Assembly: GCF_050589645.1 (NCBI RefSeq)
Contig: NZ_JBNGOQ010000002.1
Location: 924,153 to 988,152, forward strand
Direction of reading: 5' to 3'
Length of the DNA: 64,000 bases
From: JBNGOQ01 sp050589645
GTDB taxonomy: Bacteria > Bacteroidota > Bacteroidia > Flavobacteriales > Flavobacteriaceae
Position numbers and translations under genes: made by a program. Within the stretch, counting starts at the first letter, position 1, and each line of letters begins with the position of its first letter. The notes below the pieces were generated by a model. It saw nothing but the letters and a program-made list of their open reading frames with translations, made no database searches and was not told the origin of the DNA. Shown one piece after another: positions 1-7,801 of this stretch.

Positions 1-292
1 TTAATAGGATTTCTGTGTTGAACCTTGGCTATTTCGGTCAAACCGGTTCCTTTTGCGTATTAAATTGCTTGAGAGCAGGGATAAATTAGATCTGTGAAGA
101 TAAAAATAATGGCAGGCTATCGAACTTTTAACGCGGTGAAAGTACAACTTGTTCAGTCATTAGTTGACAATTATTTGTTAAAAAGCCCTCCATACAGTGT
201 CTCCTGCCCGTACTGCCCTCTTACGCTATTATAAATCATAAAACGGCCCGGTCATATAGATATAAAATTGGGTATTGGCCAAGATGTGGATT
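1..292. other. AT-rich non-coding stretch at window edge
   Basis: No convincing gene is visible here. The stretch lies beyond the 3' end of the decayed transposase on its right and shows no RNA gene or strong hairpin. It probably belongs to the same accessory region as the next 4 kb. Confidence 0.4.
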
Positions 293-747
293 TTAGGGAC
301 AGTTCTTTGGAGCACTTCTATGACCATGCACCAACTTTGAATATCCTTTGCTATGTACCGTTCTTTTTGAAACCCGTTTGCTCGGCCTCTCCACTTTGTG
401 TTTTTTCAAAATCCGATAGACACTGGATTCAGATGTTATCATCCCACGATATCTTTCCAGATACCATTTGATTTGCCCTGGGCCTAGTTCGTTTTCCTTT
501 CTGGGCTGCAATGCCTTTTCGACGACCTCCGGTTTTATTGTCTTGCGATGGTTATAGGCCATGGTATTTTCCCAATAATCCCTTTGGGCCATCTTTGTCG
601 AAGGCTTTCTTCCATTTATAGAAAGTTGATTTCGTTACCTCTAATTTCCTAATAGCTTTCCTATTTGAACCCATCTCTTTAGTATAGGAATATGGTCAAC
701 TTCTTTTTAAAATCGACATATTCCTTGATTTCTGGAGTGATAATGGA
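293..747 (-). pseudogene. Decayed IS3/IS481-like transposase fragment
   Basis: Reading leftwards on the minus strand, three pieces of one transposase N-terminal region occur in different frames. The first begins MSIITPEIKEYVDFKKK and hits a stop. After a frame change comes a helix-turn-helix piece with STFYKWKKAFDKDGPKGL, which also stops. The third piece (592 to 293) contains GPGQIKWYLERYRGM and a basic VSKRTVH segment, then loses similarity. The pieces are in the order expected for the HTH part of an IS3/IS481-type transposase. The DDE catalytic domain is absent, so this cannot be an active element. I saw no terminal inverted repeats. The exact IS family is uncertain. Confidence 0.7.
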
Positions 748-807
748 CATAATGGATGTACCTTGGTCCTCGACCTCATTAGCCCACTAGGGTCAGGGGT
801 ACCTACA

Positions 808-1902
808 ATGATTAAAAAAGCAAAAACCGATAGACTTTATTTCATAGATGCCATGAGAGCTTGGGCAATTTTGATGATGTTACAAGGTCATTTTGTGGCG
901 GCCCTATTGTCAGACGTTTACCGGGACAAGGATGATCTGTTTTTTTCTATTTGGAGTTACTTTCGAGGGGTTACGGCCCCCCTATTCTTCACAGTTTCAG
1001 GCTTCATCTTTACCTTCTTGCTAGTGCGGGAACATAGCCAGGGCATTTCCAACCCCCGAGTTGGAAAAGGGATTAAAAGAGGTGTTCAACTCATGGCCAT
1101 CGGTTATCTATTGCAAATACGTTTTTCCAAGGTATTTAAAGGAGCTATCAACGACTCTTATGATATAGTACATGTACTCCAATGCCTGGGCTTGTCCATA
1201 ATATTGATCGTTTTGGTATATCTGGTTTCCTATAAATCCAAAAGAAAGGTCTTTCCAGTGCTTTTGTGTTCAATAACCATTTTGCTATTTATTTTCAAAG
1301 CCAGTTATGAGCAATGGGATTATTCTTTTATGCCCGAATTTTTATCCAACTATTTTACAAAGGCGAATGGTTCGGTCTTTACGATAGCACCTTGGTTCGG
1401 GTTTACTTCCTTTGGGGGTTTTTTAGCAGTAGTTTTCGCAAATCAGCATACCAAAACCAATTTTTATAGGAACGCAATCATAACTGCACTTTTGGGGGGA
1501 TATATTTTGGTGGCCAACTCCTATGAAATCATCAGAGATCTCAAGGAAATAACCGGGTTGCAATTTTTTCAGGACGCCTTACAGCATACCTATCTTTTTG
1601 CTCGTTTAGGTGTTGTGCTATTTGTTTTTGCATTTTTTGTGCTCTTTCGTCAATATTTCAAAAGCAAGGTACTCCTAAGAATCGGGCAAAAGACCTTACC
1701 CATTTATATCTTACATTCCGTTATGCTTTATGGAAGTATTACAGGATTTGGGCTAAGTAGGTTCTTTTATCATTCACTATCCCCGACATCAGTTGTTTTG
1801 GGAGTAACATGTTTTGTCGTTCTTGTCAGTGTAACCGTGATGATTTTGGATAGAAAAATGAAAATAATCAATAAAAAGTTAATCAAAATATGGTTCCGCT
1901 AA
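808..1902 (+). CDS. Multi-spanning membrane acyltransferase (DUF1624/acyltransferase-3 type)
   Basis: A 365-residue integral membrane protein with about ten hydrophobic segments. Near the N-terminus it has RLYFIDAMRAWAILMMLQGHF, the Arg/Asp...Gly-His arrangement typical of the DUF1624 (HGSNAT-like) and acyltransferase-3 families, in which a membrane-embedded His takes part in moving an acyl group to an extracytoplasmic acceptor. I start it at the ATG at 808; a TTG at 763 would add 15 residues that lack family character. Its 5' end lies close to the decayed transposase and the gene stands alone in an accessory region. Its acceptor is unknown; cell-surface sugar O-acetylation is the general expectation for the family, not something the sequence proves. 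Confidence 0.75.
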   Translation: MIKKAKTDRLYFIDAMRAWAILMMLQGHFVAALLSDVYRDKDDLFFSIWSYFRGVTAPLFFTVSGFIFTFLLVREHSQGISNPRVGKGIKRGVQLMAIGYLLQIRFSKVFKGAINDSYDIVHVLQCLGLSIILIVLVYLVSYKSKRKVFPVLLCSITILLFIFKASYEQWDYSFMPEFLSNYFTKANGSVFTIAPWFGFTSFGGFLAVVFANQHTKTNFYRNAIITALLGGYILVANSYEIIRDLKEITGLQFFQDALQHTYLFARLGVVLFVFAFFVLFRQYFKSKVLLRIGQKTLPIYILHSVMLYGSITGFGLSRFFYHSLSPTSVVLGVTCFVVLVSVTVMILDRKMKIINKKLIKIWFR

Positions 1903-1933
1903 ACCTTCTAATTACGGGACAATTAACAAATTA

Positions 1934-2017
1934 GGCAAAACGGTCCAAGCCATGCCCGGTTATGGCGAGTAGTTTTGCCGCGACTCTCTGTCAATTCAAC
2001 CTGGAGTAAGGACAGAG
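1934..2017. repeat. Two adjacent imperfect hairpins
   Basis: GGCAAAAC (1934-1941) pairs with GTTTTGCC (1972-1979), and inside it GCCAT (1949-1953) pairs with ATGGC (1962-1966). A second stem, CTCTGTC (1986-1992) with GACAGAG (2011-2017), follows at once. They lie between the convergent acyltransferase and lipoprotein genes. They may be terminators or the degraded end of the inverted-repeat array described for 2630-3963. There is no clear T tract. Confidence 0.45.
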
Positions 2018-2180
2018 TGAACGGTTGGAGAATCGGGCTGGTTAGTTACATTGTAAATGTGTTATCAGCTAAGCAGTAAAAGTACCTGTTGATAGCGATT
2101 ACCCTATTTATATTTTAAAATTAAGGAAAATTGTCGGGCTAGCAGGTCAATCCTTGCCATTGTCGGCAAACGTTTTTTAT

Positions 2181-2612
2181 TCAGTCCGCTTTATTAATCA
2201 AATTACTCATGTATACAATTTGCCATTTTTTATCAGAATTTTTCCAAATTCTAGAGGTAGTCTCTCTCAAAGTATCACCTTTAGTATTTATATATAGTAT
2301 GCTGACAAAATCATAACCTAAATCTCTTTCCAACAGTTTTTGCTCATCGTAGTTTTCAATAACTGTTTTCTTAGGTAAATGTGGACCAAACTTGACCATG
2401 TCATCATATGTCCAAATTTTTCCATTTTCCCACATTTGAATGCTTTTATCGATTCCGGCTAAAATCTCGTCTAAATTTTCACCTCCCTCCATATAAATAC
2501 TCTGATAGGCTTGTGCCATTTTTTCAAATTCCTTTTGTTCAGTTTCAGTAAAAGCCTTGTCAGGTTTACAAGAAAAGAAAGTAATTACAAGAATTAAATA
2601 AACGTACTTCAT
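2181..2612 (-). CDS. Small lipoprotein, NTF2/SnoaL-like
   Basis: A 143-residue protein with a short signal peptide ending in a lipobox (ITFFSC), so it should be lipid-anchored. The mature part has helices rich in charged residues, then a WTYDDMVKFGPHL segment and C-terminal strands with SRIWKNSDKKWQIVYM. That layout resembles the cone-shaped NTF2-like fold, where the last strands carry a K-W-x-I/V pattern. No catalytic residues can be assigned. It is the last of three successive minus-strand lipoprotein genes of similar size and design. A half copy of the inverted repeat lies 17 bp upstream, at 2630-2649. Confidence 0.6.
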   Translation of the reverse strand: MKYVYLILVITFFSCKPDKAFTETEQKEFEKMAQAYQSIYMEGGENLDEILAGIDKSIQMWENGKIWTYDDMVKFGPHLPKKTVIENYDEQKLLERDLGYDFVSILYINTKGDTLRETTSRIWKNSDKKWQIVYMSNLINKAD

Positions 2613-2629
2613 ATTAGATTTTAATGTTT

Positions 2630-2649
2630 GCCAACCCCCTTGTATATGA
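2630..2649. repeat. Half copy of cassette-like inverted repeat
   Basis: GCCAAC at 2630-2635 followed by TATATGA at 2643-2649 matches one arm of the full repeat at 3231-3360 (GCCAAC, about 8 bases, then CTATGA). The opposite arm is missing; the stop codon of the next gene lies just beyond it. Confidence 0.45.
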
Positions 2650-2663
2650 GCCGTAGCCGTTGA

Positions 2664-3197
2664 TTATTTTGACAGGCTATTTTTTAATTGACTTTTATCC
2701 CTATGTCCACCGATACACTGCCATTTTCCATTTACCTTTACCAGAACATCACTCCATCTTAACGTACCGGTATAAATACTATCTTTTTCCATATATTCCC
2801 CATAAATTGACGGTTCACTTGGACCGATCCATTTAAAAGTCTCTTTAGACACAAAATGGACAATCGCGGTTTCACCATTTCCCATGATAGTGAATTCAAT
2901 AGGTTCAAGTTCCATTTCGATTACTTCCTCGTTTTTTTTGACGTAGTCCCATAAATTGATGAACCCCTCTTTTTTTAATAGTTTTTTGGAAGTCAGAGAC
3001 CATCTTCGCCAATGGGGATGGTATGTTTCCATGTGCGCATCATAGTTGTTGTCCCTCCAAGAATAAAATCTAGCCTCGATTGCCTTCCACAATTCTTTTT
3101 CAATTTCGGCCTTATTAAGTTTAGGAGACTCTTCTTTTTTATTATTGCATGAGAGAAAAACGATTGCGACAAATCCAAGTATAAAAAGCTTTCTCAT
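2664..3197 (-). CDS. Lipoprotein, NTF2/SnoaL-like
   Basis: A 177-residue lipoprotein precursor (lipobox VFLSC near residue 17). The mature region contains WKAIEARFYSWRDNNYDAHM and ends in strands LRWSDVLVKVNGKWQCIGGHRD. The order helix, aromatic-rich helix, then strands ending in K-W-x fits DUF4440/SnoaL-like proteins, whose pocket binds or turns over small molecules. Function is unknown. It sits between a complete inverted repeat on its 5' side and a half repeat on its 3' side, and shares orientation and architecture with both neighbours, although the three are diverged in sequence. Confidence 0.65.
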   Translation of the reverse strand: MRKLFILGFVAIVFLSCNNKKEESPKLNKAEIEKELWKAIEARFYSWRDNNYDAHMETYHPHWRRWSLTSKKLLKKEGFINLWDYVKKNEEVIEMELEPIEFTIMGNGETAIVHFVSKETFKWIGPSEPSIYGEYMEKDSIYTGTLRWSDVLVKVNGKWQCIGGHRDKSQLKNSLSK

Positions 3198-3230
3198 AGT
3201 ATTATTCGGATTTTGTTATTCCCAATTGCT

Positions 3231-3360
3231 GCCAACGGTTCGGCTATGATAGGTTGCAGAAAACGTCCGAAGGACTTTTCCGCGGTAGCTCCAAGTTAGC
3301 AAATGGGCGAGGATTTCCTGCAAGGAAATCCGTAAGCAATGGATCATAGGTATTGTTAGC
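3231..3360. repeat. Complete cassette-like imperfect inverted repeat
   Basis: The left arm starts GCCAACGG and continues to CTATGA. The right end, read on the other strand, starts GCTAACAAT and continues to CTATGA. The outer ends therefore pair as GCYAAC/GTTRGC and an inner CTATGA pairs with TCATAG. Inside is a strong extra hairpin, GGATTTCC (3311-3318) with GGAAATCC (3324-3331). It fills most of the gap between two lipoprotein genes. The layout resembles an integron attC-like or other cassette-spacer repeat, but the outer boxes do not match the canonical attC consensus. Confidence 0.6.
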
Positions 3361-3370
3361 GATTCGTTTT

Positions 3371-3841
3371 TCATTCCAAAGAAGTAACGGATGGATCGGG
3401 ATTAAAGGTGTCGACTACATTTTTCCAAGTTCCGTCCTGTTGTTTTTTCCAAATTGTAACCGCTTTGTTGAAAGTTTTTATCTTATTTCCAAGAGAATCA
3501 TTAACTCCGAAATATATATTCTCTATTAAATATGCCAGATCACCACTTTCAGAAACAAAGACCTCTTTAGGCTCCCAATTAACTTCAAAACCGGGAATTT
3601 GAGCGTTGGCCTCCAACATTTTTGATATTTGTTCTTTTCCTCTTAATGTTGGTTGTCCAGGTGCTATTAGAATTGCATCATCAGTCCAATAACTTAAATA
3701 TTCCTCATTGGTTTTTGATTGTGCCCATTTTCGGCTTGTTTCCATGACTTTCTCGCCTTCGGCTTTTAAATCAATACTTTCCTTTTTCCCACAACTAGTA
3801 AAAAAGATTAGAAAAGATGAAATGTAAATCAGTTTTCTCAT
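3371..3841 (-). CDS. Lipoprotein with DUF4440/SnoaL-like domain
   Basis: A 156-residue lipoprotein precursor (lipobox FFTSC). The mature part is the clearest NTF2-like member of the three: EYLSYWTDDAILIAPGQPTLRGKEQI is the typical early helix and strand with the L-R-G-x-x-x-I step, and the C-terminus has TIWKKQQDGTWKNVVDTFNPD, matching the DUF4440 ending. Members are found as stand-alone secreted proteins with mostly unknown ligands. Full inverted repeats lie on both sides (3231-3360 and 3880-3963), so this gene has the shape of one complete cassette. Confidence 0.75.
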   Translation of the reverse strand: MRKLIYISSFLIFFTSCGKKESIDLKAEGEKVMETSRKWAQSKTNEEYLSYWTDDAILIAPGQPTLRGKEQISKMLEANAQIPGFEVNWEPKEVFVSESGDLAYLIENIYFGVNDSLGNKIKTFNKAVTIWKKQQDGTWKNVVDTFNPDPSVTSLE

Positions 3842-3879
3842 AATGCTTGGATTTTATTATTTCTATTGGTTTTAATTAT

Positions 3880-3963
3880 CGCTAACAACGGGATATAGTT
3901 ATTAACTAATATCGGAAAATATAGTTAATGCTCATATCCAACCTATATGATTTATTGATAACG
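3880..3963. repeat. Second complete cassette-like inverted repeat
   Basis: The left arm reads CGCTAACAACGGGATATAG. The right end, on the opposite strand, reads CGTTATCAATAAATCATATAG. Both follow CGyTAwCAA, a variable stretch, then ATATAG, the same plan as the repeat at 3231-3360 but with diverged sequence. It lies upstream of the first lipoprotein gene of the array. Confidence 0.5.
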
Positions 3964-4031
3964 ATTTTTAAGGTCTCATTAAATGGCCGTTTTATGTGGC
4001 CGATTTCAAAATTTGTTTATTTCTTTTTGTG

Positions 4032-4089
4032 AGCGTCCTTTTTGCGGTCTCTTTTAAAAGTGCCATTAATTTTCCTTTTATAGGACGCT
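4032..4089. repeat. Distant inverted repeat AGCGTCC/GGACGCT
   Basis: AGCGTCC (4032-4038) and GGACGCT (4083-4089) are exact complements 44 bases apart, each followed by a T run. It lies just before the tRNA fragment, at the putative element edge, and could be a recombinase-binding or end structure. No protein is coded here. Confidence 0.3.
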
Positions 4090-4126
4090 TTTTACATGAC
4101 TAGCTGTTGTCACTGACTATATCAAT

Positions 4127-4168
4127 TTCACAACCCGGAGGCCGAGGGTTCAAGTCCCTCTCGCTACA
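4127..4168 (+). tRNA. 3' part of a tRNA gene (truncated; anticodon CAC, Val if loop read correctly)
   Basis: From the anticodon loop TTCACAA (4127-4133) the sequence runs as a normal tRNA: stem half CCCGG, variable loop AGGCC, T stem GAGGG, T loop TTCAAGT, T stem CCCTC, acceptor strand TCGCTAC and a discriminator A at 4168. No 5' half is present: the 100 bases upstream contain neither the matching acceptor strand GTAGCGA nor the CCGGG needed for the anticodon stem. A break exactly at the anticodon loop is a common footprint of tyrosine-recombinase integration, which regenerates the tRNA at the other end of the insert. Confidence 0.6.
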
Positions 4169-4170
4169 AC

Positions 4171-4196
4171 AAAAGACCGCAATTTGTGGTCTTTTT
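4171..4196 (+). terminator. Intrinsic terminator after the tRNA fragment
   Basis: AAAAGACCGCAA pairs with TTGTGGTCTTTT with one G-T-type mismatch, and a T run follows. The position directly after the tRNA 3' end is what an original tRNA terminator would occupy. Confidence 0.7.
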
Positions 4197-4245
4197 TCTT
4201 TTCCTTGCCAGTGGTATCAAGTAACTTTAACTACAAACTGGAAGC

Positions 4246-6168
4246 ATGAAGAATACCATCTCCGAACGCGTAGCCGATTTTCTCAAAAACTTTCCTCCTT
4301 TCAACGAGTTAAAACGAAATGAACTACAGACACTTTCAGAGCAGATACATATCGTTTATCGGGAGCGGGGCAGTACAATCTTTGCGGAGGGAGAAGCGCC
4401 CCATGACCATTTCTATCTGATTCATAAGGGGGCCGTATCCCTGACCAAAAAACCGAAAAACGAAATCGTGGATATTTGCGATGAAGGGGATATTTTTGGC
4501 CTTAGGCCGTTGATGGCCAATGAGAAGTACAAATTGGACGCCAAGGCCCATGAAGAGAGCATCCTTTATGCCGTTCCCATCGATATTTTTAAACCTTATG
4601 CCCAAGAAAACAAGGAAGTCGGGAATTTTTTGATCGAAAGTTTTGCTTCCAATACCCGCAACCCGTATTCAGAAAGCCACAGGGGCAAGCTTTATGGGGA
4701 AAAGGAAAATGTGGAAAGCCCAGATCCCAGCACCAGACTGCTGGATTTGCAGCCTGTGAAATATTCCAAAAACCTCGTAAGTTGTTCCCCTGGGATGACC
4801 GCAAAAATGCTTGCCGAGACCATGACAAAGAGGAAGGTGGGATCCATACTGGTCGTTCAGGGTGACCTGCCCGTGGGCATGGTAACGGATAAAGATCTCC
4901 GCAACAAAATCGTTACCGGAGCTTACCCCATTGACACCCCGGCTTCCAAAATTATGACCGCCCCGGTGATCACCTACCCAAAAAAACTGACCATCACCCA
5001 GGCGCAGATGGCCATGATGAAGAGCAACATCAGCCATCTATGTCTCACCAAGGACGGGACACCCAATACCAAAGCCGTCGGAATCCTTTCCAAACACGAT
5101 GTCATGGTAGCCCTTGGAAACAATCCCGCCGTGTTGATAAAGGCCATTAAGCGTAGTACAAAGTACAAACAGATAAAACCCATCAGAAATAATATCATGG
5201 ATTTGCTAAGGGGGTATCTGGAACAAAACATTCCGATAACGCTGACTTCAAAAATCATTTCCGAACTCAACGATGCCTGCATTAAACAATGTATTAAAAT
5301 CTCTTTGGGGAAAATGGAAAAAGCACCTCCGGCAAAATTTGCATGGCTTGCCATTGGAAGTCAGGGCAGAAGTGAACAACTGTTGCACACCGATCAGGAC
5401 AACGCCCTGGTGTTTGAGGATGTACCCGAGAGTAAACTCCCTGAAACCACGGCCTACTTTCTGGAGTTGTCCAGAAGGGTGAACAAAGGACTTTTCACCA
5501 TCGGATACGACTACTGTCCTGCCGAAATGATGGCCTCTAACCCCAAATGGTGCCTAAGCCTAACCGAATGGAAAAACAAGATTTCCCACTGGATCATTAA
5601 TCCAGGGGCGGATGAAGTGCTGCTCTCCTCCATCTTTTTTGATTACAATCTCTCCTATGGTACCAAGGAATTGGTTGAAGAAATTTCCGCACATATTTTT
5701 GAAACTGTAGGGAAATACCCTGTTTTTTATCTGCACTTGGCCAGCGGGGCGTTGCAAAACCCCTCCCCTACTGGTTTTTTTAGGCAATTCCTGGTAGAAC
5801 AGGATGGTGCCCACAAAGACTTTTTTGATATCAAAAGAAGGGCATTAATGCCCCTAACCGACGCCGCCAGGGTATTGATACTTTCGCATTCCATTAAAGG
5901 CATCAACAATACCGCCGAACGATTTGAGAAACTGGCCGAACTGGAACCCAACAATGCCGAGTTCTACCTATCCTGTTCCTACGCCACTAAAGCGCTATTG
6001 AAATTCAGAACCATACAGGGCCTATTGCACAATGATTCCGGTCGTTTTATCGCTTTGGACAAACTAACGAAGGAAGAAAAAATAAAGCTCAAAAGGACGT
6101 TTAAGACCATTAAGGAACTGCAGGAAGTAATTTCGGTCCGGTTTAAGGTATCAAACATTTTGAGGTAA
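4246..6168 (+). CDS. cNMP-binding / CBS-pair / DUF294 nucleotidyltransferase-like protein
   Basis: A 640-residue soluble protein. Residues about 20-125 form a cyclic-nucleotide-binding-like barrel (IVYRERGSTIFAEGEAPHDH). Residues about 170-290 hold two CBS motifs (VGSILVVQGDLPVGMVTDKD and a later SHLCLTKDG copy), which usually bind adenine nucleotides. From about 320 comes a DUF294 nucleotidyltransferase-like region with GSQGRSEQ near residue 371 and TDQDNALV about 14 residues on, the GlnD-like metal-binding pattern, followed by a DUF294 C-terminal helical region. Such proteins are predicted nucleotide sensors. The stop codon shares one base with the ATG of the next gene, a DnaQ-like exonuclease, a pairing common in bacteria. 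The molecule modified is not known. Confidence 0.85.
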   Translation: MKNTISERVADFLKNFPPFNELKRNELQTLSEQIHIVYRERGSTIFAEGEAPHDHFYLIHKGAVSLTKKPKNEIVDICDEGDIFGLRPLMANEKYKLDAKAHEESILYAVPIDIFKPYAQENKEVGNFLIESFASNTRNPYSESHRGKLYGEKENVESPDPSTRLLDLQPVKYSKNLVSCSPGMTAKMLAETMTKRKVGSILVVQGDLPVGMVTDKDLRNKIVTGAYPIDTPASKIMTAPVITYPKKLTITQAQMAMMKSNISHLCLTKDGTPNTKAVGILSKHDVMVALGNNPAVLIKAIKRSTKYKQIKPIRNNIMDLLRGYLEQNIPITLTSKIISELNDACIKQCIKISLGKMEKAPPAKFAWLAIGSQGRSEQLLHTDQDNALVFEDVPESKLPETTAYFLELSRRVNKGLFTIGYDYCPAEMMASNPKWCLSLTEWKNKISHWIINPGADEVLLSSIFFDYNLSYGTKELVEEISAHIFETVGKYPVFYLHLASGALQNPSPTGFFRQFLVEQDGAHKDFFDIKRRALMPLTDAARVLILSHSIKGINNTAERFEKLAELEPNNAEFYLSCSYATKALLKFRTIQGLLHNDSGRFIALDKLTKEEKIKLKRTFKTIKELQEVISVRFKVSNILR

Positions 6169-6827
6169 TGGGTCTGTTTAAAAAAAATACGAGACCAGAG
6201 CTGCCCAATTTCTGGAAAACCTATGAAGCCTCGTTTCAGGAAAAACCTAAGTACATTTGGGATCGGCAACAGTTTGTGGTCTTGGATACGGAAACCACCG
6301 GTTTTGATTTTGAAGAAGACCGTATTTTGTGCATTGGCGCGTTGTTGGTACAAGGCCAGACCATCCTGGTAAAGGAGAGTTTTGAGGTTTACCTGCTGCA
6401 GGAACGGTACAATTCGGAAACCGCTGAAATCCATGGGATTTTAAAGCGGGGTAAGCTGCAGAAAATCCCTGAATTAGAGGCATTAAAGCGACTCCTTATT
6501 TATTTGGGCAACCGGATCATTGTGGCACACCATACACAGTTCGACATTACGATGATCAACAGGGCCTTAAGGCGGCATAACTTGCCCCAGTTGAAAAACA
6601 AAACCTTGGATACGGCCATCCTGTACCAACGCAGCCTGATAAAATCCAAGCTTTTGGAGCGCAAGGCACATTATTCCCTTGACGAGCTGGCCGATAAGTT
6701 CAACATTTCCAAAAAGGACCGACATACGGCCATAGGGGATGCCTATATCACGGCCATTGCCTTTCTGAAAATCGTATCCAAGCTCAAAAAGAAAAAAGAT
6801 TTTGCCCTAAAACCCCTGTTGGAGTAG
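6168..6827 (+). CDS. DnaQ-like 3'-5' exonuclease (DEDDh)
   Basis: A 219-residue exonuclease-fold protein. Exo I is VVLDTETTGFDFEEDRI near residue 37 (Asp and Glu metal ligands), Exo II is VAHHTQFDITM near 120, and Exo III is DRHTAIGDAYITA near 185 with the His and Asp of the DEDDh class. It is similar in size to the proofreading epsilon subunit but lies far from replication genes here; in this family position (after a CBS/DUF294 protein) it is usually annotated only as a 3'-5' exonuclease. It is translationally coupled to the upstream gene (one-base overlap). Its in vivo substrate is unknown. Confidence 0.88.
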   Translation: MGLFKKNTRPELPNFWKTYEASFQEKPKYIWDRQQFVVLDTETTGFDFEEDRILCIGALLVQGQTILVKESFEVYLLQERYNSETAEIHGILKRGKLQKIPELEALKRLLIYLGNRIIVAHHTQFDITMINRALRRHNLPQLKNKTLDTAILYQRSLIKSKLLERKAHYSLDELADKFNISKKDRHTAIGDAYITAIAFLKIVSKLKKKKDFALKPLLE

Positions 6828-6832
6828 GCTGT

Positions 6833-7792
6833 TTACTGGTCAATACCGTTCAAATAGGCCTTTACATTTTCATTGATCCGTTCTTGGATATTGGTAATGT
6901 TGGCTTTATTGAAGGTCTCTCCAGTGATGTTCTCATAGAGTTCAATATACCTGGCCGATACGGTCTCGATATACGCGTCGGTCATCTCCGGGACCGTCTG
7001 TCCCTCCAATCCCTGGAAACCGTTGGAGATAAGCCATTGCCTCACAAACTCCTTTGAAAGCTGCTTCTGTGGTAGTCCTTTGGTCTGACGATCTGCATAA
7101 CCTTCCTGATAAAAATAACGGGAAGAGTCTGGGGTATGTATCTCGTCTATCAACACAATTTTGCCTGCTTTGGTCTTCCCGAATTCATATTTGGTATCCA
7201 CCAAAATAAGTCCTCTTTCGGCGGCTATTTCAGTACCGCGCCGGAACAGTGCCCTGGTATATTTTTCCAATTGGGCATAATCCGCTTCGGAAACAATGCC
7301 ACGGCCCAAGATATCTTCCTTGGAGATATCCTCATCGTGGTCTCCCTTTTCGGCCTTGGTGGCCGGGGTGATAATCGGTTCCGGGAAGGGATCGTTTTCC
7401 TGCATACCATCCGGCATAGCAACTCCGCAAAGCATCCTTTTGCCCGCCTTGTATTCTCTTGCCGCATGACCCGAAAGATAGCCTCTTATGACCATCTCTA
7501 CCTTAAAGGGCTCACAGGCATGTCCTATGGCCACATTGGGGTCTGGAGTAGCCAATAACCAATTGGGCACGATATCTTTGGTGGCTTCCATCATTTTTGT
7601 TGCAATCTGGTTCAAAATCTGGCCCTTATAGGGAATTCCCTTGGGCATGACCACGTCAAAGGCCGAAAGACGATCGGTAGCGACCATGACCAGAATGTCA
7701 TTGTGCAAGCGGTACACTTCCCTCACCTTTCCCCTATAAACACTTTGCTGGCCCGGGAAATTAAAGTCCGTGGCTATAATGGTATTGCCCAT
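6833..7792 (-). CDS. purC: Phosphoribosylaminoimidazole-succinocarboxamide synthase
   Basis: SAICAR synthase, which joins CAIR and aspartate using ATP in purine biosynthesis. Family motifs are YRGKVREVY near the N-terminus, SAFDVVMPKGIPYKG, VEMVIRGYLSGHA, PIITPATKAEKGDHDE and LVDTKYEFG followed by DEIHTPDSSRYF. The length (319 residues) fits the longer SAICAR synthases. Two in-frame ATGs lie close together; I take the second (7792), which gives MGNTI and matches the usual N-terminus, over 7798. It directly follows phoH on the same strand, 9 bp away, so the two are probably co-transcribed. Confidence 0.95.
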   Translation of the reverse strand: MGNTIIATDFNFPGQQSVYRGKVREVYRLHNDILVMVATDRLSAFDVVMPKGIPYKGQILNQIATKMMEATKDIVPNWLLATPDPNVAIGHACEPFKVEMVIRGYLSGHAAREYKAGKRMLCGVAMPDGMQENDPFPEPIITPATKAEKGDHDEDISKEDILGRGIVSEADYAQLEKYTRALFRRGTEIAAERGLILVDTKYEFGKTKAGKIVLIDEIHTPDSSRYFYQEGYADRQTKGLPQKQLSKEFVRQWLISNGFQGLEGQTVPEMTDAYIETVSARYIELYENITGETFNKANITNIQERINENVKAYLNGIDQ

Positions 7793-7801
7793 AAACAACT
7801 A

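Noticed and set aside
293..592. Stand-alone 99-codon minus-strand gene
   Set aside because: It is only one piece of a transposase whose neighbouring pieces lie in other frames; it lacks a catalytic domain.
763..807. TTG start giving 15 more residues to the acyltransferase
   Set aside because: The extra residues are not typical of the family, and an ATG at 808 lies just before the conserved N-terminal segment.
4107..4322. Short frame across the tRNA fragment
   Set aside because: It runs through the tRNA and its terminator and overlaps the cNMP/CBS gene start; coding is unlikely.
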